Shown: positions 9,597-18,452 of the stretch, piece after piece
How positions within the stretch are numbered: position 1 is the first letter of the stretch
Layout of the letters: each line of letters starts with the position of its first letter
Source of the DNA: Achromobacter aegrifaciens
Lineage (GTDB): Bacteria > Pseudomonadota > Gammaproteobacteria > Burkholderiales > Burkholderiaceae_B
NCBI RefSeq assembly: GCF_902859735.1
Contig: NZ_CADIJY010000004.1
Location: 496,001 to 560,000, forward strand
Direction: 5' to 3'
DNA: 64,000 bases
Translations under genes and position numbers: made by a program
The notes under the pieces: generated by a model
What the model saw: only the letters and a program-made list of their open reading frames with translations
Told to the model about the DNA's origin: nothing
The model's database searches: none

Positions 9597-10496
9597 ATGC
9601 CGGATTCCATCGCCGCAAAGCTGATTGACGCGCTCCATGCGGGCGCGGACGTCCCGCCAGGCTGCCGCGTCAATCACGCGCGCGGACTGCTTGTGGAAGG
9701 CAGATTCCTTGGCGTGCCCCGGGCAGCGCAATTCTGCGCTTCGCCCATGTTCAACGACGCTGAGCAGCCGCTCCTCGCCCGATTCTCGGACTCCGGCCCC
9801 GACCCGCGGATTCGCCAGGACAGTCCGCAAGCCGAACCGCGCGGCCTGGCCGTGCGTATCGGACAGGGTTCGCAGTTGGTGCTCGTAGGCCACTCGATCG
9901 AAGGTTTTCCCGCGCAAGACCCGCAGACGTTTCTTGCATTCATACAGGCCCTGAACACGCAGCACACCGCCCCCGAGGCGTTGCAAGCCCATCTGGCGAC
10001 CAATGCGCCGGCGCAACGCTTCGGCCAACTGCAGCAAGACGCCCTGCCCACGGGCTACGCCTCCCGCAGCTATCACATGCTTCATTCCTACCGCCTGACC
10101 GCCGCGGATGGCGGGACGCGAACTGGCAGGCTGACGATCCGGGGCAGGAATGCCGATGGCGCTCACAAGGCCCTGACCGGTCGGAACTGTATGGACGAGG
10201 CCTTGCGCCATGCAATGGCGGCGGGCCCGGTGGCGCTGGAACTGGCGTTTACCCCGGAGCCGGAACGAGGCATGACGGACGACCCGTCCACGGGCTGGCC
10301 AGGGCATGGCGGCTCGCTGCTCCTGGGATATCTGATGCTGGAACGCCTTGCGCCAGATCAGGACGCACAGCGCACCCTGGTATTCGACCCTTCCATCCTG
10401 CCTGCCGGCATCGCGTTCGCGGGCGACCCGTTGCTGAAGGCGCGCTTGCAGGCCTACCGGCTGGCGGCAGAGCGACGACTGCGCGGCACTTCCTGA
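9597..10496 (+). CDS. catalase-related haem peroxidase (SrpA-like)
   Basis: 299 residues, much shorter than true catalases (about 480 or more) but of the length of the catalase-like peroxidase subfamily. RVNHARG at 24-30 corresponds to the catalytic distal histidine (His27) block of catalases, followed by ARFSDSGPDP and EPRGLAVRIG, also catalase-type. It has no signal peptide. It starts after a strong AAAGGAGG ribosome site 42 bp downstream of the aldehyde dehydrogenase, so it is the third gene of that operon and may detoxify H2O2 made by the GMC oxidase. Its last 43 bases overlap the end of the convergent lysR gene. Confidence 0.78.
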   Translation: MPDSIAAKLIDALHAGADVPPGCRVNHARGLLVEGRFLGVPRAAQFCASPMFNDAEQPLLARFSDSGPDPRIRQDSPQAEPRGLAVRIGQGSQLVLVGHSIEGFPAQDPQTFLAFIQALNTQHTAPEALQAHLATNAPAQRFGQLQQDALPTGYASRSYHMLHSYRLTAADGGTRTGRLTIRGRNADGAHKALTGRNCMDEALRHAMAAGPVALELAFTPEPERGMTDDPSTGWPGHGGSLLLGYLMLERLAPDQDAQRTLVFDPSILPAGIAFAGDPLLKARLQAYRLAAERRLRGTS

Positions 10497-11407
10497 TCCA
10501 GGCCAGACGCCAGGCGGCTCCGGGCCGCCTGCGCCGCCTCGCGCAACGACGCCATCAATGCATCCACCAGCGGATTGCCCGGCCGGTGCTCCGGAAACAC
10601 CACGCTGACCCGGAACGGAAACGAGCGCGCCAAGGGGCGGATATGCAGGCCCCGGCCGGCAAAATCCAGCGCAGTCAGCGGGTTCACGATGGCCAGGCCC
10701 AGGCCCTGGCGCACGAAGGTACACACAGACACGGCAGTCGTCGTCTCGACGATGGACCGCCGCAGCACGCCGGCTTCGGCAAAGGCTTCGTCGATCTGGA
10801 TACGGTAGGGATCGCTGGAGGACAGGCTGACGAACGCATGGCCCTCGAAATCGGCCAGCTCGATGCGCTGCCTGCCCAGGAGTTCGTGGGCGTCGGGCAG
10901 CACGCAGACTTCGTCCACTTCCAGCAGCAGCTCCACGCGCGTGCCGGCCGGCGCCGCGTCGTGCTCGGTCAGGCCCAGGTCGTAGCGCTGGGCGCTAAGC
11001 CATTCCTCCAGGAAGGGCGATTCCTGGGTTTCCAGCGCCAGGCTCACCCCGGGATGGCGCTCATGGAAACGCCGGAACGCGTCCGGCAGGATCGAATGGG
11101 AAAAGACCGGCAGCGCGATCACCGACAGTTGCCCGCCCTTGTAGGCCCGCAGGCGGGCCGCGGCCGAAGCGACCCGTTCCAGGCCGGCGTAGGACTGGCG
11201 GACCTCGTCGAACAGCGCCAGGCCCGGCATGGTGGGCCGCAGCCGCCCTGCCACCCGGTCGAACAGCGTGAAGCCTATGCCCTGCTCCATGCGCGCCAGC
11301 TCGCGGCTGACGGTCGGCTGGGAAGAGCCCAGCAGCTCGGCCGCCTTGGTCACGCTGCCGGCGATCATGACCGCACGGAAGACTTCGATTTGCCGGTGCG
11401 TCAGCAT
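10454..11407 (-). CDS. lysR: LysR-family regulator, probable activator of lysA
   Basis: 317 residues with an N-terminal helix-turn-helix (MLTHRQIEVFRAVMIAGSVT and ELLGSSQPTVSRELARME) and a substrate-binding domain. It is divergent from a diaminopimelate decarboxylase gene, which is the classical lysR-lysA arrangement; the MIAGSVTKAAELLGSSQPTVSREL pattern also resembles E. coli LysR. It would then activate lysA when diaminopimelate accumulates. The C-terminal tail overlaps the 3' end of the catalase-like gene by 43 bp on the opposite strand. Assignment as LysR proper rests on neighbourhood as much as on sequence. Confidence 0.8.
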   Translation of the reverse strand: MLTHRQIEVFRAVMIAGSVTKAAELLGSSQPTVSRELARMEQGIGFTLFDRVAGRLRPTMPGLALFDEVRQSYAGLERVASAAARLRAYKGGQLSVIALPVFSHSILPDAFRRFHERHPGVSLALETQESPFLEEWLSAQRYDLGLTEHDAAPAGTRVELLLEVDEVCVLPDAHELLGRQRIELADFEGHAFVSLSSSDPYRIQIDEAFAEAGVLRRSIVETTTAVSVCTFVRQGLGLAIVNPLTALDFAGRGLHIRPLARSFPFRVSVVFPEHRPGNPLVDALMASLREAAQAARSRLASGLDQEVPRSRRSAASR

Positions 11408-11522
11408 CGCCTACCCATATCAAAAATGAATCGATCAAGGAATTTTAAGCATTTTACTGGATGACCGAAGCCGGGCATCATGCCGCCTTGTTTTCACTTC
11501 CACCAACAAGGTTTCGCCCGCC

Positions 11523-12758
11523 ATGGCCTTCGATCCGCGCCAACTCACCCAACTCGCCGCCGAGCACGGCACGCCGCTCTGGGTGTACGACGCCGCCGTC
11601 ATCCGTGAACGCATTGCGCAACTGCGCCGCTTCGACACCATCCGCTATGCGCAGAAGGCCTGCTCCAACCTGCACATCCTGCGCCTGATGCGCGCCGAAG
11701 GCGCCGTGGTGGACGCCGTCTCGCTGGGCGAGATCGAGCGCAGCCTGGCTGCCGGCTTCCAGCCCCAGGGCGAGCCGGAAGGCATCGTCTTCACCGCGGA
11801 CCTGATCGACCACGCCACGCTGGCCGCGGTGCTCAAGCACGGCATCACCGTCAACGCCGGTTCCCTGGACATGCTGGCCCGCGTGGGCCAGGCCTCGCCC
11901 GGCCATCGCGTCTGGCTGCGCATCAACCCGGGTTTCGGCCACGGCCACAGCAACAAGACCAATACCGGCGGCCCGCAGAGCAAGCACGGCATCTGGATCG
12001 GCGATGTGGCCGAAGCCATGGCCATCGTGCGCCGCCACGGCCTGAAGCTGGTCGGCATCCACATGCATATCGGCTCGGGCGTGGACTACGCCCACCTGTC
12101 CAGCGTGTGCGACGCCATGGTCGACGTGGTCGCCTCGCTGGACCATGACATCGAAGCCATTTCGGCGGGCGGCGGCCTATCCATCCCGTACCGCGAAGGC
12201 GATGCCCGTATCGACTGCGACCACTACTTCGAGCAATGGGACGCGGCGCGCCGCCGCATCGCCGAACGCCTGGGCCACGAGATCCGCCTGGAGATCGAGC
12301 CGGGCCGCTTCCTGGTCGCCGAGGCCGGCGCGCTGGTGTCGGAAGTGCATTCGATCAACCGCCGCCCGGAGCGCGACTTCGCGCTGGTCGATGCCGGCTT
12401 CAACGACCTGATGCGCCCGGCCATGTACGGCAGCTATCACCGCATTTCGGTGCATGCGCCCGATGGCGGCAAGCCGCAGGGCGCGGCGGAGACCCGCATC
12501 GCCGTGGCCGGCCCGCTGTGCGAATCGGGCGACGTGTTCACCCAGGACGCCGGCGGCGTCGTGTCGGATCAGTTGCTGCCGCAGCCGCGCATCGGCGACT
12601 TCCTGGTGTTCCACGACGCGGGCGCCTACGGCTCGTCCATGTCCTCGAACTACAACAGCCGCCCGCTGGCGCCCGAAGTGCTGCTGGACAACGGCGCGGC
12701 GCGGCTGATCCGCCGGCGCCAGACGATAGGCGAACTGCTGGCGCTGGAAGACGCCTGA
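11523..12758 (+). CDS. lysA: diaminopimelate decarboxylase
   Basis: 411 residues. A PLP enzyme with an alanine-racemase-type barrel that converts meso-diaminopimelate to lysine, the last step of lysine synthesis. The PLP lysine is Lys45 (RYAQKACSN); HMHIGSG, the glycine-rich GGGLSIPY loop, EPGRFLVAEAG and the active-site CESGDVF block follow in order. Divergent from lysR. The start at 11523 gives an N-terminus typical of the short LysA class; no strong Shine-Dalgarno is visible. Confidence 0.93.
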   Translation: MAFDPRQLTQLAAEHGTPLWVYDAAVIRERIAQLRRFDTIRYAQKACSNLHILRLMRAEGAVVDAVSLGEIERSLAAGFQPQGEPEGIVFTADLIDHATLAAVLKHGITVNAGSLDMLARVGQASPGHRVWLRINPGFGHGHSNKTNTGGPQSKHGIWIGDVAEAMAIVRRHGLKLVGIHMHIGSGVDYAHLSSVCDAMVDVVASLDHDIEAISAGGGLSIPYREGDARIDCDHYFEQWDAARRRIAERLGHEIRLEIEPGRFLVAEAGALVSEVHSINRRPERDFALVDAGFNDLMRPAMYGSYHRISVHAPDGGKPQGAAETRIAVAGPLCESGDVFTQDAGGVVSDQLLPQPRIGDFLVFHDAGAYGSSMSSNYNSRPLAPEVLLDNGAARLIRRRQTIGELLALEDA

Positions 12759-12764
12759 GCGCCA

Positions 12765-13532
12765 TCAGGTCGGGAACGCCTCGCGCAAGGCGAAGGTTGC
12801 CTGCTTGAACACGCCCAGGTCGGTGCCCACCGCCACGAAGTGCATGCCCATGTCCAGGTAGCGCCGCGCATCCGCATGCACCGGCGCAAGAATGCCCACG
12901 GCCTTGCCTTGGGCGGACACCCGCTGGTACAGATGGCGGATGGCCTCCTGGACTTCGGGATGGCCGGGATTGCCGATATGTCCCAGCGCCGCGGCCAGGT
13001 CGGACGGCCCGATGAACACGCCGTCCACGCCTTCCACCGAAGCGATCTCGTCCACCGCGGCGATGCCCGGGCGGCTTTCTATCTGCAGCAGCACGCAGAT
13101 GTTGTCGTTGATGGTGTGCAGGTAGTCCGGCACCGTGCCATAGCGGTTGCTGCGCTGGGCGCCCGCCACGCCGCGCATGCCCTGCGGCGGATAGCGCGTG
13201 GCGGCCACGGCCCGGCGCGCGTCCTCTTCGGATTCGATGAACGGAATCAGCAGGTTGTAGAAGCCGATATCCAGCAGCCGCTTGATCTCCACCGGATCGT
13301 TCCACGACGGCCGGCCGACAGCGGCGCTGGCGCTGCCCTGCAAGGCCTGCAGCTGCTGCAGGAACATCGGCACCTCGTTGGGCGAGTGCTCGCCGTCCAG
13401 CAGCAGCCAGTCGAAATCGGCCAGGCCCACGAGCTCGGCCGTGATGTGGCTGGACATGCACATCCAGAATCCGATGAGCCGTTCGCGCGCCAGGATGCGT
13501 TGGCGGAAACGGTTGGGTAGGGGTGAGTTCAT
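12765..13532 (-). CDS. garL: 2-dehydro-3-deoxyglucarate-type aldolase (HpcH/HpaI family)
   Basis: 255 residues, nearly the length of E. coli GarL (256) and very similar along its length: FDWLLLDGEHSPN, IKRLLDIGFYNLLIPF, TRYPPQGMRGV, VFIGPSDLAAALGHIGN, FVAVGTDLGVFK. This class II pyruvate aldolase cleaves 5-keto-4-deoxy- or 2-keto-3-deoxy-glucarate to pyruvate and tartronate semialdehyde, using a divalent metal held by the acidic residues of the LLDGEH and QIES motifs. It is the last gene of the minus-strand sugar-acid operon. ATG 13532 is preferred to GTG 13544 because it gives the family N-terminus; both ribosome sites are weak. Confidence 0.87.
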   Translation of the reverse strand: MNSPLPNRFRQRILARERLIGFWMCMSSHITAELVGLADFDWLLLDGEHSPNEVPMFLQQLQALQGSASAAVGRPSWNDPVEIKRLLDIGFYNLLIPFIESEEDARRAVAATRYPPQGMRGVAGAQRSNRYGTVPDYLHTINDNICVLLQIESRPGIAAVDEIASVEGVDGVFIGPSDLAAALGHIGNPGHPEVQEAIRHLYQRVSAQGKAVGILAPVHADARRYLDMGMHFVAVGTDLGVFKQATFALREAFPT

Positions 13533-13606
13533 TGCACTTTTCACTTCATCAAGAAAAACAGGTCAGGCCGGGCCAGCAAGCCCGGCCGCGCATTCAATCC
13601 ACGCAT

Positions 13607-14602
13607 TCAATCCATTTTCGCGCCCGAGGCCTTGGCGGCCTTGCCCCATTTCGTGATCTCGTTATCCACGAACGCCGAGAACGATTTCGGGTCGTCGGCC
13701 ACCACCACGAACCCCACGCTCTCCAGCTTCTGCCGGATCTCGGGCGAGGATAGCGCCTTCACCGTCGCCTGGTTCAGGCGCTGGATCACGGCGGGCGGCG
13801 TCTTCGCTGGCGCCGACAAGCCAAACCAGGACTCGGCCGAAAAACCCGGATAGCCTGATTCCGCCACCGTCGGCGTATCGGGATAGGCGGGATTGCGCTT
13901 GGCGCTGGCCACGGCCAGTGCGCGCAGCTTGCCCGACGTGACCTGCGGCAGCAACGCGTCCTGGTTCAGGAACAATACCGAGACACGGCCTCCGATGGTG
14001 TCGGTGATGGCGGCGGCGCCGCCCTTGTAGGGCACGTGCACCAGGTCGATCTTGGCGTCCTGTTTCAGCATCTCCATGGCCAGGTGGCCGGAGGAGCCGC
14101 TGCCCGAACTCGCATGCGTGTACTTGCCCGGATTCTCCCGCGCCAGCTTGATGAAGTCCGCGAAAGTCTTGCCCGGGAAGTCGTTGTTGGCCACCAGCAC
14201 ATTGGGGCCGGTTGCCAGCAGCGAGATATGCGCGAAGTCGCTGTTGCGGTATGGCATGTTCTGGTAGATCGCGTAGCTGATGGCGTTGGACCCCACGCCG
14301 GACAGCAGCAGGGTATAGCCGTCGGGCTCGGCCTTGGCCACCATGTCGGAGCCGATATTGCCATTGGCGCCGCCCTTGTTCTCCACCACCACGGTCTGGC
14401 CCAGCTCCTTGGACAGTTCGGCCGCCAGCAGGCGCCCCACCGAATCGGTGCTGCCGCCCGCGGGGAACGGCACCACCAGCTTGAGTTGCTTGGCGGGCCA
14501 GGCCGCGCCCTGCGCCATCAGCATGCCGGGCAGCATGGCCAGTGTCCCCGCCGCCGCCAGGATGGCCAGGCGCGCGCGCGCCGCCGGTTTCTTCTGTTGC
14601 AT
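13607..14602 (-). CDS. Bug/TctC-family tripartite tricarboxylate transporter substrate-binding protein
   Basis: 331 residues with a signal peptide ending near residue 30 (LAMLPGMLMAQGA). The mature part shows the Bug fold landmarks: LVVPFPAGGSTDSVGR, ENKGGANGNIG, EPDGYTLL, VPYKGGAAAITDTIGG, and SGKLRALAVAS. It would bind a carboxylate or sugar acid in the periplasm. No TctA/TctB permease genes are adjacent. It lies between the dehydratase and the GarL-type aldolase in a sugar-acid operon, so an aldonate or aldarate ligand is likely. Confidence 0.9.
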   Translation of the reverse strand: MQQKKPAARARLAILAAAGTLAMLPGMLMAQGAAWPAKQLKLVVPFPAGGSTDSVGRLLAAELSKELGQTVVVENKGGANGNIGSDMVAKAEPDGYTLLLSGVGSNAISYAIYQNMPYRNSDFAHISLLATGPNVLVANNDFPGKTFADFIKLARENPGKYTHASSGSGSSGHLAMEMLKQDAKIDLVHVPYKGGAAAITDTIGGRVSVLFLNQDALLPQVTSGKLRALAVASAKRNPAYPDTPTVAESGYPGFSAESWFGLSAPAKTPPAVIQRLNQATVKALSSPEIRQKLESVGFVVVADDPKSFSAFVDNEITKWGKAAKASGAKMD

Positions 14603-14649
14603 GGTTGTCTCCTCTATGGTTTTTTTAGTATGTGCGCCCGGTGTCCGGG

Positions 14650-16395
14650 TCAGTGGATTTCAGGCTCGCCCGCGGCCGGAGCGCGCGTTTCGGTCTGAAG
14701 AAAATCAAAATCGCAGCCCGTGTCGGCCTGGCCGATATGCTTGAGGTACAGCACGCCATAGCCGCGCTCGAAACGCGGCGGCGGCGCCTGCCAGGCGGCG
14801 CGGCGCGCGGCAAGCTCCTCGTCGGACACCAGCAGTTCCAGGCGCCGCGCCGGCACGTCCAGCGTGATGCGGTCGCCGTCCTGCACCAGCGCCAACGGGC
14901 CGCCCACATAGGCCTCGGGCGCCACGTGCAGCACACAGGCGCCATAGCTGGTGCCGCTCATGCGCGCATCCGAAATGCGCACCATGTCGCGCACGCCCTG
15001 CTTCAGGAGCTTTTGCGGAATCGGCAACTGGCCCCATTCGGGCATGCCGGGCGCGCCCTGCGGCCCCGCGTTCTGCAGCACGATGACGCTGTCGGCATCC
15101 ACGTCCAGGTCGGGGTCGTCGATGCGCGCCGCCATGTCGTTGTAGTCCTTGAAGACCACCGCACGGCCCGTGTGCACCTGCAGATGCGCCTCCATCGCGG
15201 GCGGCTTGATCACCGCGCCGTCGGGCGCCAGGTTGCCGCGCAGCACCGCCAGCCCGTCGCGCTCGATCAGCGCCTGCGCGCGCGGCCGGATCACGTCTTC
15301 ATTGAAGATCCGCGCGCCCGCGATGTTCTCGCCCAGCGTGCGGCCGTCCACGGTGCGCTGCGTCGTGTCCAGCAGGTCGCCCAGCTGCACCAGCATGGCG
15401 CGCAGGCCGCCGGCGTAATAGAAGTCTTCCATCAGGTACTTGCCGGCCGGCCGCAGATTGGCCAGCACCGGCGTGGTGCGCGCCAGATGGTCGAAGCGGT
15501 CCAGGTCCAGCCCGAAGCCGCTGCGCCGCGCCATGGCGATCAGGTGCACCACGGAATTGGTCGAGCCGGACAGCGCCAGCACCGTGCGCACGGCATTGTC
15601 GAACGACGCGGCGGTCAGCAGGTCCGAGGGCTTCAGGTCTTCCCACACCATCTCCACGATGCGCTTGCCGGTCAGGCTGGCCATCTGCGCGTGGCGCGAA
15701 TCCGGCGCGGGGATCGACGAAGCGCCCGACAGGCACAGGCCCAGCGCCTCGACCGCGCCCGTCATGGTGGACGCGGTGCCCATCGTCATGCAGTGGCCGG
15801 GCGAACGGGCGATGCCGTCCTCCACGCCCTGCCAGTCTTCCTCGGTAATGTTGCCGGCGCGCAGCTCGGCCCAGTATTTCCAGGTGTCCGAGCCCGAGCC
15901 CAGCGTGTTGCCGTTCCAGTTGCCGCGCAGCATGGGGCCGGCCGGCATGAAGATGGTGGGCAAGTCCATGGACACCGCGCCCATCAGCAGCGCGGGCGTG
16001 GTCTTGTCGCAGCCGCCCATCAGCACACAGCCGTCCGCGGGATAGGAGCGCAGAAGCTCTTCGGTCTCCATCGCCAGCAGGTTGCGGTAGAGCATGGTGG
16101 TCGGCTTCTGGAAGGGTTCCGACAGGCTCATGGCGGGCATTTCCACCGGGAAGCCGCCCGCCTGCCAGATGCCGCGCTTGACCTCTTCCACGCGCTGCTT
16201 GAAGTGGCTGTGGCAGGGGTTGATGTCGCTCCAGGTGTTGATGATGGCGATCACCGGCTTGCCGGCGTAGTCCGAGCGGTGATAGCCCATCTGCGCGGTG
16301 CGCGAACGGTGGCCGAACGAGCGCAGGTCGCGCACGCCATACCAGCGGTGGCTGCGCAGTTCTTCGGGTTTCTTGCGCTTGTCTGAATTGCTCAT
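14650..16395 (-). CDS. IlvD/Edd-family sugar-acid dehydratase (L-arabonate dehydratase-like)
   Basis: 581 residues, the length of pentonate/hexonate dehydratases rather than IlvD (about 560-610). The iron-sulfur cysteines are Cys61 (NPCHSHF), Cys129 (MGGCDKTTP, with the carbamylatable Lys131) and Cys202 ([12 protein letters not shown]). The opening [17 protein letters not shown] pattern is that of L-arabonate/xylonate dehydratases. It would remove water from an aldonate to give a 2-keto-3-deoxy acid in the cytoplasm. Next to a DapA-like lyase, a Ldh2-type dehydrogenase and a GarL-type aldolase, which fits non-phosphorylative sugar-acid catabolism. Confidence 0.88.
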   Translation of the reverse strand: MSNSDKRKKPEELRSHRWYGVRDLRSFGHRSRTAQMGYHRSDYAGKPVIAIINTWSDINPCHSHFKQRVEEVKRGIWQAGGFPVEMPAMSLSEPFQKPTTMLYRNLLAMETEELLRSYPADGCVLMGGCDKTTPALLMGAVSMDLPTIFMPAGPMLRGNWNGNTLGSGSDTWKYWAELRAGNITEEDWQGVEDGIARSPGHCMTMGTASTMTGAVEALGLCLSGASSIPAPDSRHAQMASLTGKRIVEMVWEDLKPSDLLTAASFDNAVRTVLALSGSTNSVVHLIAMARRSGFGLDLDRFDHLARTTPVLANLRPAGKYLMEDFYYAGGLRAMLVQLGDLLDTTQRTVDGRTLGENIAGARIFNEDVIRPRAQALIERDGLAVLRGNLAPDGAVIKPPAMEAHLQVHTGRAVVFKDYNDMAARIDDPDLDVDADSVIVLQNAGPQGAPGMPEWGQLPIPQKLLKQGVRDMVRISDARMSGTSYGACVLHVAPEAYVGGPLALVQDGDRITLDVPARRLELLVSDEELAARRAAWQAPPPRFERGYGVLYLKHIGQADTGCDFDFLQTETRAPAAGEPEIH

Positions 16396-16442
16396 GTCTC
16401 TGTTCCTGTGCTCTTGGGCAAGGGTTTATAGGGAAAACGGAA

Positions 16443-17549
16443 TCACGCCGGGTCCAGCAGATAAGGCGTGCCGGCGCGCTCGCAGATGGCGCGCAGGCGT
16501 TCGGCCAGCGCGGCGGAAATGGGTATGCCTGCGCGCAGCCGGCGCGCGCGCTCGGCGGCTTCGGGCTCGCCCGCCACCAGCACCGGCTCGTCCGGGTTGG
16601 CGGGCGGCGTATCGTGCATGGCGTCGATCATGTCGTCCATGTCGGACTCGAACGAGCCCGCCGCGCGGAAGGCGTCGGGGTTCAAGGCCAGGAAGAAATG
16701 GCCCACATCGTCGGGTTCGCCCGGCCGGCGCGTCGGTGCGCGGCGCGCGGCGAAGGCGCTGCCGCTGAGCGTGCCGCCCAGGATCTGCGCCATCATCGCC
16801 AGGCCGTAGCCCTTGTGGCTGCTCATGGCGGCGGTGCCGCCCAGCGGGGTCAGGCCGCCCTCGGGATGCGTGAAGATGAATTGCATGGCGGCCGCCGCAT
16901 CGGTAACCGCGCCGCCCTGCCCGTCCACCGCCCAGCCTGGCGGCAAGGGCTGATCCAGGAAGTCGTAGACCTTGACCTTGTTGGCGGCGACGGTGGTGGT
17001 CGCCATGTCCAGCACAAAGGGTTCGTTGTAGGCGGCCGGCGCGCCGAAGGCGATGGGATTGGTGCCCAGCATGGGCATGGCGCCGCGCGTGGGCACCATG
17101 ATGACGCCGTTGGCGCTGCTGGTCACCAGCCCGACCACGCCGCGCTCGACCGCGATGCGCGCATAGACGCCGGCCGCGCCGAAGTGATGCGAATTACAGA
17201 CCGACACGGCGCCCACGCCGTGCTCCAAAGCCTTGTCCACCGCCAGGTTCATGGCCTGCGCCGCCACCGGATAGCCCAGGCCGCCCATGCCGTCGATCAG
17301 CGCGCTGGCGCCGCCGTCGCGCAGGATCCGCGGCCTGGCGTCCAGCCGCAGGGCGCCGGCGCGCAACTTGTCCTCGTATGCCGGCAGCATGGAGATGCCG
17401 TGCGAGTCGATGCCCAGCAGGTCGGTGCGCGCCATCAGGCCCGCGGTGATGTGCGCCAGGTCCTGCGCCATGCCCCAGGCCATCAGCACCTGCAGGATCT
17501 GCTCGCGGACCTGCTCCACCGGCACTTCCGCCGCGATATTCCCTTGCAC
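16443..17549 (-). CDS. malate/L-lactate dehydrogenase-family (Ldh2/YiaK) oxidoreductase
   Basis: 368 residues of the NAD(P)-dependent Ldh2 fold, not related to classical malate dehydrogenases. Landmarks: RTDLLGIDSHGISMLPAY near residue 50 with the conserved His, SNHFG-like NSHHFGAAGVYAR, the TNPIAFGAP segment and SSHKGYGLAMM. Family members reduce or oxidise 2-keto/2-hydroxy acids such as 2,3-diketogulonate or ureidoglycolate. The start is GTG 17549, decided by a CAGGAGACC ribosome site 6 bases upstream and the family length; the frame is open for 60 more codons that look like a shadow. Fourth step enzyme candidate in the sugar-acid operon. Confidence 0.87.
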   Translation of the reverse strand: MQGNIAAEVPVEQVREQILQVLMAWGMAQDLAHITAGLMARTDLLGIDSHGISMLPAYEDKLRAGALRLDARPRILRDGGASALIDGMGGLGYPVAAQAMNLAVDKALEHGVGAVSVCNSHHFGAAGVYARIAVERGVVGLVTSSANGVIMVPTRGAMPMLGTNPIAFGAPAAYNEPFVLDMATTTVAANKVKVYDFLDQPLPPGWAVDGQGGAVTDAAAAMQFIFTHPEGGLTPLGGTAAMSSHKGYGLAMMAQILGGTLSGSAFAARRAPTRRPGEPDDVGHFFLALNPDAFRAAGSFESDMDDMIDAMHDTPPANPDEPVLVAGEPEAAERARRLRAGIPISAALAERLRAICERAGTPYLLDPA

Positions 17550-17598
17550 TCTGGTCTCCTGTAGTTTTGGTTTGATCGCAGCGGGCGGACGGAAGGGA

Positions 17599-18372
17599 TC
17601 AATCGCGCTCGCGGTCCACCAGCCGGTGACGGGCCTGGCCCAGATGGAACTGCATGGCCACGCGGGCGCGCTCGCTGTCCTGTTCGCGGATGGCGTCCAG
17701 GATCGCGGCATGCTCGTCCACCACGCGCTGCGCACGCTGGCGCGAACCGGTGCGGGTCAGGTTCAAGGTCAGCCGCATGAAGCCGCTGATGGATTCGTGG
17801 ATGCTTTCCAGCACGCCCAGATAGAAGTCGTTGCCGCTGGCTTCGGCGATGCTGGCATGGAAGGCCAGGTCGGCCTCGGCCGACACCTGGCCGCGCGCCA
17901 GGCTGTCGGCGAAGGCCGCATGCGCATCGGCGATCTTCCTGAGCTGCTCGTCGGTGCGCCGCAGCGCCGCCAGGCGCGCGGCGTCGCCCTCCAGCGCCAC
18001 CCGGACCTCCTGGGCCCGCAGGTAGGCGCTGACGTTCTGCACGTCGTTGAAGGTCTTCAGGCGCGGTGCGGGCGCATGGCTGACAAAGGTGCCCAGCCCC
18101 TGGTGCGCGGTGATCAGGCCGTCGGCGCGCAGCCGCAGCAGCGCTTCGCGCACCACCGGACGCGAGACGCCGAAGCGTTCGGATATTTCGTTCTCGGAAG
18201 GCAGCTTGTCGCCCACGTTCAACCCGCCAGAGACGATCTGCTCGAAGATCTGGCCGTACAGCTGATCCGCCAGCCGCACCCGGTGCCCGCGTTCGAGCAC
18301 CAGCGCGCCCGCGGCATCGTGTTCGGCGGGCGCCTGCGGCGCTGGCGCGGGTGTTGCTTTGGGTCGGGCCAC
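17599..18372 (-). CDS. GntR-family (FadR/FCD subfamily) transcriptional regulator
   Basis: 257 residues. A disordered Ala/Pro N-terminus of about 27 residues, then a winged helix-turn-helix (DKLPSENEISERFGVSRPVVREALLRLRADGLI) and an all-helical FCD effector domain with metal-site histidines (DLAFHASIAEAS near 170, and the later EHAAILDAI and FHLGQARH). GTG start with a GAGGAGG ribosome site 4-10 bases upstream. It is the second gene of the minus-strand operon, so it probably regulates its own operon and the divergent Bug genes through two boxes at 19438-19480. Confidence 0.9.
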   Translation of the reverse strand: MARPKATPAPAPQAPAEHDAAGALVLERGHRVRLADQLYGQIFEQIVSGGLNVGDKLPSENEISERFGVSRPVVREALLRLRADGLITAHQGLGTFVSHAPAPRLKTFNDVQNVSAYLRAQEVRVALEGDAARLAALRRTDEQLRKIADAHAAFADSLARGQVSAEADLAFHASIAEASGNDFYLGVLESIHESISGFMRLTLNLTRTGSRQRAQRVVDEHAAILDAIREQDSERARVAMQFHLGQARHRLVDRERD

Positions 18373-18452
18373 GAAACCTCCTCGATGCTATGGCGCTGTC
18401 CGCGATGGCGGGACAGCGCTCATCGTACCGTCAATGCGCGGCGCCAGTGCGC

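Noticed and set aside
8553-10724. A 723-codon open frame on the minus strand
   Set aside because: It runs antisense to the ALDH and catalase-like genes, which have full family motifs. Its own translation has no recognisable domain, and long antisense frames are common at this GC content.
11414-11434. ATC-N11-GAT as a LysR binding site before lysA
   Set aside because: The T and A are 13 bases apart rather than 11 and the arms are only three bases, so it is not better than chance.
14632-16386. A 584-codon plus-strand open frame
   Set aside because: It mirrors the IlvD/Edd dehydratase gene and is rich in His/Arg/Ala from the reverse codon pattern; the minus-strand gene has the iron-sulfur cysteines.
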